The notes under the pieces: model-generated
What the model was told of the DNA's origin: nothing
Seen by the model: only the letters and a program-made list of their open reading frames with translations
The model's database searches: none
Made by a program: the position numbers and the translations under genes
NCBI GenBank assembly: GCA_973895155.1
Contig: OZ316897.1
Location: 2,790,001 to 2,854,000, forward strand
DNA: 64,000 bases
Source: Marsupella aquatica
Lineage: Eukaryota; Marchantiophyta
Reading direction: 5' to 3'
In this document: positions 58,081-64,000 of the stretch, in pieces
Layout of the letters: each line of letters opens with the position of its first letter
Position numbering within the stretch: the first letter of the stretch is position 1

Positions 58081-60073
58081 GTCTGAATACCGGCGGGGAA
58101 AGTAAATAGCCGTGCACTTACAGTAGCGTATACGCCGGTTAGAGTATACCACTGGTGTGGGCAGGTACGCACATAATGAATAGAAAAATTCTTAACGTTG
58201 TACGTGTATAGAAAGGTTTACTCGATCGACACCAATCATCCCAGTAACGATGAAGAAGAACGCCCCGGTGGAGCCATTCCGGGCTTTCGTCCAGGGATCC
58301 ATGATGTATCATCTGGTGAGAACCTCGGTTTAAATTGACGGAGAGGGCGTAGAAGTCGCAATTGGAAGGGCCCCTGGATAGCTCGCTAGCTTTCGATCGA
58401 TCATAGATCTAAGCTCTTCAAGAAAAAAGGTCGACGGCCACGAACCCTATAAAATTCTTACTGGCCTTGAGCATTGAGCGGCGACTTTACCAGAGGAAAA
58501 AGTGACACTAGAATTTTGTTCATAGCTGTTTTGCTCGAGCGTGCACCAAATTTGTGGAGCAACTTCGATGAATTGATGAAAAGCCGTGCACACTAACTTG
58601 CACACTAGGTTGGACTTCGGCCCAACTACCTGTAGCCGGTAAACCCACCTTGACAGCATTTTCTTATTAATTAGATCTCCATTCTGTGATGAGAATTTCG
58701 TTTGTTGCTGATATATTGTGACCGTTATCTGGAGTCCATAAATTATTCTTGAAATAATAGCTTCTAAGCTCTTGCTCTTCAGATATCCCAGGGTGCGCAT
58801 GTGAATCGACATTACACGAAGAGGCTTTTCGGCAGACATAAGTATGCACACTCCGGAAGTTCCAACTGTGCGAGCGCTAGCTCCGGTTCATATTGGTTAG
58901 AATCGATGCAGTCTCACTAGGAAGCCATCAACTGGCCGGGGCTTTATCCACAAACCAAAGTAGTTAGGTCAGAAAGGTTGGCTTGCGCGGAGGCTAAAGT
59001 CGCTGGTCGAACTGATCGATCTCTATGTTGAATCTAGTCAGCTCTTACGAAGCTTCTAAAGCTCTCTCATACAAGAGTGAATATAGCCTTGAATGAAAGT
59101 ATATGAAGCACAGGATTAGTCAAAAGGCTAACGTTGTAAGTTCTTCATTTCACAGCATAGTCGCGGACAAGCTTCTAATTTTATTCGAGGCTCTGCGAGA
59201 TCGAGTAGCCAGTGCAATGCTTTGGAAGCGCTCGAGGCGTCGATTATATATAAAGTTACTCCATCAAATATTATCGAATTTGAGGGAATGATCTCTTGGC
59301 CACTTCCATGTGAACCAAGGGCTCCCAAAGCTCAACTCTCTAAAGGGTGAATGTGTAGAGTACCAAGAAATAGATCTCGATCAGAGAAGACCTAAGTCGG
59401 GCACTGCCGTCCCTCTCGATTCCATGACGAGCTAGAACTAAGATTGAGTTCTGTCGTTGGTCCGTACTGTACTATATAGGTTCAAGATTGCTTGTCCATG
59501 TGCCTGAAATCTGGCTCTTGATGCTTGATTGCAGGCCTGATCCGAACACCATTGTAAGTGGACAAGTTAAGAGAGCTGGACCGTGAAGCTCGCTTGGTCG
59601 TCCCTTACTCAAAGTGAGCCACGCTAACCTTCGTCATGGGGGAGTCTCCTTTGTACCAAGTAAGTATAAATTGTAGCTCGAGAAAAAATGTAGATTTAAT
59701 TTGATCGAATTCATTTGCATCGTAACTAGTCAAATATCAACACTTGCTCAAGTTTGATCTCCTTCGCTTGCCTTTTTCATGATATCAGATTGAATCTGAG
59801 ACTGGACCACAAGTCTTCTCCACAGCCTCCGAGCTCCTGTCCACAATTCCACTTCCTACCATACACACACACGAGACCAAATTTCTTTACTCCAGGCACA
59901 GTTTCCAATAAAGTTCGTTTGTATGACTTACTAGTTGAGAGCGCGCGAGGATTTTAGCCTCGGAAATTAATTGTAAGGGAAAAGAAATTCGTGAGACAAC
60001 AAGGTGCATACCAAGAGTTGGCAGTTCTCATCATTGACGTTATCTACTTGAACCGACTCAGGTACCAGAAGGA
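58081..60073 (+). promoter_or_regulatory. Upstream region of the bHLH gene
   Basis: No coding exon is supported. A 134-codon reverse frame at 58447-58851 has no family resemblance. The promoter and 5' leader of the bHLH gene at 60074 should lie in the proximal part, but I cannot point to a decisive element. Confidence 0.35.
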
Positions 60074-63010
60074 ATGTCTCTCATGGAGTGCCAATATACA
60101 AGTGATGGCAATACTTGTCTTTCTGGGGAGGTGACGTTCAGAAACTCTAAAGAAATACTGGGATACGATAATCTTCGAAATATCTTGCAGTATGCGGGTG
60201 ACCCCATCTCCGCTCCTGGAGAGCTCAGTACCGGCAGCACTCTTTTGTTCGACATTGCTCAATCTTCTCAACAGACCGTAGCAGCGTTGAATTACGGAAG
60301 CGGCTGCACCTCTGACTTTTCAGGATTTTCCCCGGGCCACCACAAGTCTTACGCTACATCATTTTACCGCTGTAGATCTCCAGAAGAGACGGAGAGTACG
60401 ATACTTCAACCTCCAGTAGATGAAATCGAAGACCGTCTCAAGATCTGCTCAAGATTGTGGACGCCAGGCATTCTGAAGCCCCCTGCTGATCGAGATCATC
60501 TGAAAACGGCATCATTGGTGACAGGATCAAAGGCCAAGGATGATGGGATCCTGTATTGCCCGCAGGATAGCGACGAGGCCGCCGCTACAGGAATAGTGAT
60601 GGAGAAAATCCTACGTGACCACTTCCAAGCTACGTCAGAACCGAGTTCCTATCCCAGTAAGACTCCCGTCAATTTTTCAGGCAATGATCCGTGTCCAACT
60701 TTGCAGGGCATTAGAGAGCCTCAGGATAGCGCACTTATGGAGAGTATTCTAACTTCAAGCCCACGGATTGAATGCGAAATGAGCGAAGAACGCTCTCCAT
60801 CCGGGCAGCCTGATCAATTCGCTCGCATGGTTTCCTCCGAGTTTAATTTAGTGCGGCCAACATTCAGACGACCTCTTGAAGTTGCCTGTAGCGTCCAATT
60901 AAAAACTAGCCGAAAGTGGAACCAGCAAAGGGCGTCTCGTCAAGGCCCAGAGACGTCCTTTAGTGCGCCATCTTGTAAATCTGAGAACAAGCCAGAAAAA
61001 AAATGTACAACATTGATGACAGACAGGGTGGAGCGGGCCACTAGCCTGCCAAAGCGGAGGAGGCGGACCTGGATCAGCAGGGGTGATCCTTCAGCCGAAA
61101 CCCAAAGAATAACCCACATTGCAGTGGAACGGAATCGGAGAAAGCAGATGAACGATCATCTCTCTGCCCTGAAAGCTTTGATGCCCAGCACGTTTGTTCA
61201 AAAGGTAAGCATATTCTTCTCATTCATACTCAACTTGAAATAGTCTTCACAATCTTGTCTAGAACCTAGAGAACCGGATTTGATCGAATTATTTCACAAC
61301 ATGGTCGATCTTCTAGCGTAGAGCCACCTTCTTCTCTCATTTCATAACTTACGTAGAGCCACCTTCTTCTTTCAATAGTAGGAAAGGTCACCGTGAGCTT
61401 CTCGTTCTGCTACAGTAGTTTACAATCATGCAATGTTCCGAAGGTATTATGTACGAACTCGCATGAAGTTTCAGCTTTTAAAGTCGATTAGGACGGCACA
61501 AACATATACGTATTACTCTAGCTGCAAACCTTTTAGAGCCCGGCGCGGAATCGTTCTTTGCCTTCAACCCACTGGAAGCTTGCATGGCGAGAATTTGATG
61601 ATTTGGAAGCCCCCAATGTAGTACTTCCCATTTATATTCTCAATGAATTTCCACCGACACCTCTTGGCATGAGAGTGATCGAGCTCGGCATCAATAACTT
61701 TGCACAATCATATGGACCAACCAGCTTCTAAACATCAAAGGCACAATTTTGTTTGATATTCTCAATTTAAGCTATCACCATATTTGAATTCTCGAAGTCC
61801 TGAAGTCCATCATTGCTCTGGGCAAGTTATCTGCCTATGTAGGAGCTCTCACATCATCAAACTGGCGTTATATAAGTTAATTAAGGTTCCTTTGATTGTA
61901 GAGGTGGTTAGGTACTTCGATAAATTGTTTCCCCACCTATACGAGTTCAAGTTACACAAAACTGATATGAACTATGCTGGGCTGGATTTCAACGCAGACT
62001 GATCAAGCATCCATAATCGGTGGCGCCGTGGAGTTCGTCAAAGAACTGGAGGTGCTTTTGGAATCATTGCTATCAAAACAACGAAGACGAAGTCATGCAG
62101 AAATTCTTGGTCCTGGTTGGAATCGGTTTAATAATATCCACCCTGGGCGACTGCTTTGCGCACCTTATGCAGCTGCAGCAGTTGGATATTCTCCATCAGT
62201 TTTATCAGCTAATGCTACTTTAGAAGACCATACCAGTAGAATGTCATCTAAACGGATAACCATGAGCTCCGAGCTGCTTGCAGTGCTTCCTGAGAATACA
62301 AGAGTGACCACTGAGTTGAGGGCAGAATGCAGATCTACTGCAGCCACTGTGGAGGTGAAGGTTTTTGGGAGTGACGCCATGGTCAACATTACAACTCATC
62401 ATAGAGCGAAGCAGCTGGTCAAAGTCATCGTGGCCCTTGAGAGCCTCGACCTCAACATTTTGCATATAAGTGTTACTACAAGCAATAGCACTGTACTCTA
62501 CACGTTCAATGCCAAGGTATGAATGTCAATTGCTCGCCCTGATCGATCGACAGTGTGGATGATTGATTAGGAAATGGTTTTGGACTTCATCTGTATACAT
62601 ACTTATAATGTTCACTGGAACCATTGTGAATTTGATGCCCCAGCCGATTCGCACGATAGACGTAAGATCAAGAGGTACACGGTGGTACTTATGCTCAGCT
62701 TCAGCAGATTTCAGACCAAAAACATTGATATGTGCAGTAGTCCCCCATATATTACTATAAGGCGGAAACCGTACGTAAGCGTTGAACCTTCGCTTTTGTA
62801 AGTAGTGATCAACTAAAATAGTTAAAACGAGTCCGAGATGCCAAAAGTCATGTCGAACCAATTCAATTTGTCAAGGCTGTGAGCTTGAAGGCCGTCTCCA
62901 GAGTAGCCTCCTGAAATCGAATAATCTTCTTTTAGGTGATATGCGACAAATCCATGGCTTCGAACCCGGGTCTTCAAATGGCAAGCTTTTTCAACGTGGA
63001 CTCAGCGTAA
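60074..63010 (+). CDS. Group Ia bHLH transcription factor (SPCH/MUTE/FAMA-like, SMF class)
   Basis: Three exons: 60074-61204, 61998-62516 and 62936-63010, giving about 574 residues. The bHLH starts near residue 346: [20 protein letters not shown]. The G-box-contacting His348-Glu352-Arg356 triad is intact, followed by helix 1 ([13 protein letters not shown]). Intron 1 falls in the loop, and helix 2 begins [20 protein letters not shown]. The intron position and the DQASIIGG block match the SPCH/MUTE/FAMA group. The C-terminal about 100 residues form the ACT-like SMF domain ([20 protein letters not shown]). The first about 340 residues are unstructured and Ser-rich, with no motif I recognise. 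In flowering plants these factors, as dimers with ICE1/SCRM-type bHLHs, drive stomatal cell fates; bryophyte members act in stomata or other differentiation. An ATG at 60083 is an alternative start. I see no clear LxCxE retinoblastoma-binding motif. Confidence 0.9.
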
Positions 63011-64000
63011 GTACGAGTTCCTGACAATGTCATTGACTGCGGACATAATTATGCAGGTGGGACCCGAATGCAGGATGACAGTAAACCACGTTGCGGCTAC
63101 AATTCAGCAAACGCTCAGCTCTATTTATGCGAAGCACGTGCATGATGATCTTGATTTTAATCGTGAATAGTAGCAACTTTTCTAGCAGTCTAGCATTTCC
63201 AACTGATATGGCAGGTCCGCTGGTAAAGTTAAAGATGGACACTGAAGCAGCTGATGCATGCATGAAGTGATGAATTGGGCTGGATAAGCTCCTCACGGCA
63301 GCATATACCATCTTTTAATTTCTCGAGTGACCGGCCACATATATAATGTGCAGCTCTAGAGTGTTCAGTGATCAGCTCCATCGCTACTAACAGCTAGTGT
63401 TCAGACCTAAACGCGAGCTTTCCAGACTGTAGCTTTAGTTTCACTTTGGTAACTAAAAGTAATTTTCTCGAGACCTCCAGACTGGAGCAATTCAGTAGAA
63501 ATCAAGGTATATAGAAATGCAGGAGCTTTTGAATGCATTTGCATCGCAGACCTAGAACTTATCGACCGAAGGATAGCCTCGGTAACATACAAAATGGTAC
63601 CCATTAGGCTCTGATCGAATATGTGCAATGATATCCTGAAGGTACACGTAGGCCAGAGGCATATGATCTCGGCACCATGTGCAGTGCTCCAGGGTCCCTT
63701 TATCTAGCAGGAACGAAAAAATCAACATCTATCGATCAAAAGGGACACAATATAATTGTCTATAAGACGATATGCTATTTAACTCCATGGTCAGGATTGC
63801 AGCCTGCTGCCAAAGTGATAAAAACAGGGATTCATATGATGGCGTTCAATTTGCTTGCAACAACCAATGATCTGCTAGTTAACTCGTTAAATCAGAGCCA
63901 TTGCCTTCTGATTTCATGAAAGGAAAGATCCAATCATGCTGCTAGTGCTGAGCTTTTGATGTCAACAGTGCCCAGCGAGTGTGTAAACTTTGAGGTAGCG
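63011..64000. other. 3' flank of the bHLH gene
   Basis: No further gene, repeat or RNA feature is recognised up to the end of the window. Confidence 0.4.

Noticed and set aside
57885-58172. 95-codon reverse-strand frame
   Set aside because: It runs through the AT-rich repeat array and its sequence repeats with it; no coding evidence.

Overview
The window looks like nuclear DNA of a land plant or close streptophyte relative. Genes are split by short to medium introns (about 90-1500 bp) with standard GT-AG borders. The recognisable products are plant ones: a TGD3-type chloroplast ABC ATPase and a group Ia bHLH of the SPCH/MUTE/FAMA (SMF) class. Base composition is moderate and the spacers are full of transposon debris. 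A bryophyte, possibly a liverwort, is my best guess; this is inference, and no species can be read directly.

Layout. (1) 1-9012: a decayed Ty3/gypsy LTR retrotransposon on the + strand. It carries gag, protease, a cytosine-5 DNA methyltransferase domain of DNMT3-like build, reverse transcriptase/RNase H and integrase, and ends in a PHD finger. The methyltransferase and the PHD finger are unusual cargo and are the most interesting things here. (2) 9013-19719: spacer with a local tandem repeat, a possible hAT-type MITE, a faint copia fragment and a possible tRNA-derived SINE. (3) 19720-26373 (+): a nine-exon U2AF65-like splicing factor gene with a very long N-terminal extension. (4) 26374-28474: spacer with a rearranged copia fragment. 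(5) 28475-31752 (-): a five-exon gene for an XAF1/TRAFD1-like zinc-finger protein with a C-terminal membrane anchor; a 36-bp minisatellite lies just upstream of it. (6) 32265-39421: repeat-rich spacer with an eight-copy 39-bp satellite and a 1.4-kb non-autonomous Mutator-like element with a 9-bp target duplication. (7) 39422-43291 (+): TGD3. (8) 45360-49160 (+): an eight-exon gene for a TPR-like protein. (9) 49161-60073: about 11 kb of spacer, largely blank, containing three striking inverted repeats near 52.2, 53.2 and 53.9 kb. (10) 60074-63010 (+): the group Ia bHLH gene.

The host genes do not form an operon-like unit. They are independent nuclear genes for pre-mRNA splicing, a membrane-anchored zinc-finger protein, chloroplast lipid import, a TPR scaffold and a developmental transcription factor. 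Exon borders were assigned by hand from splice sites, reading phase and family conservation. In every gene the phases join without a break.
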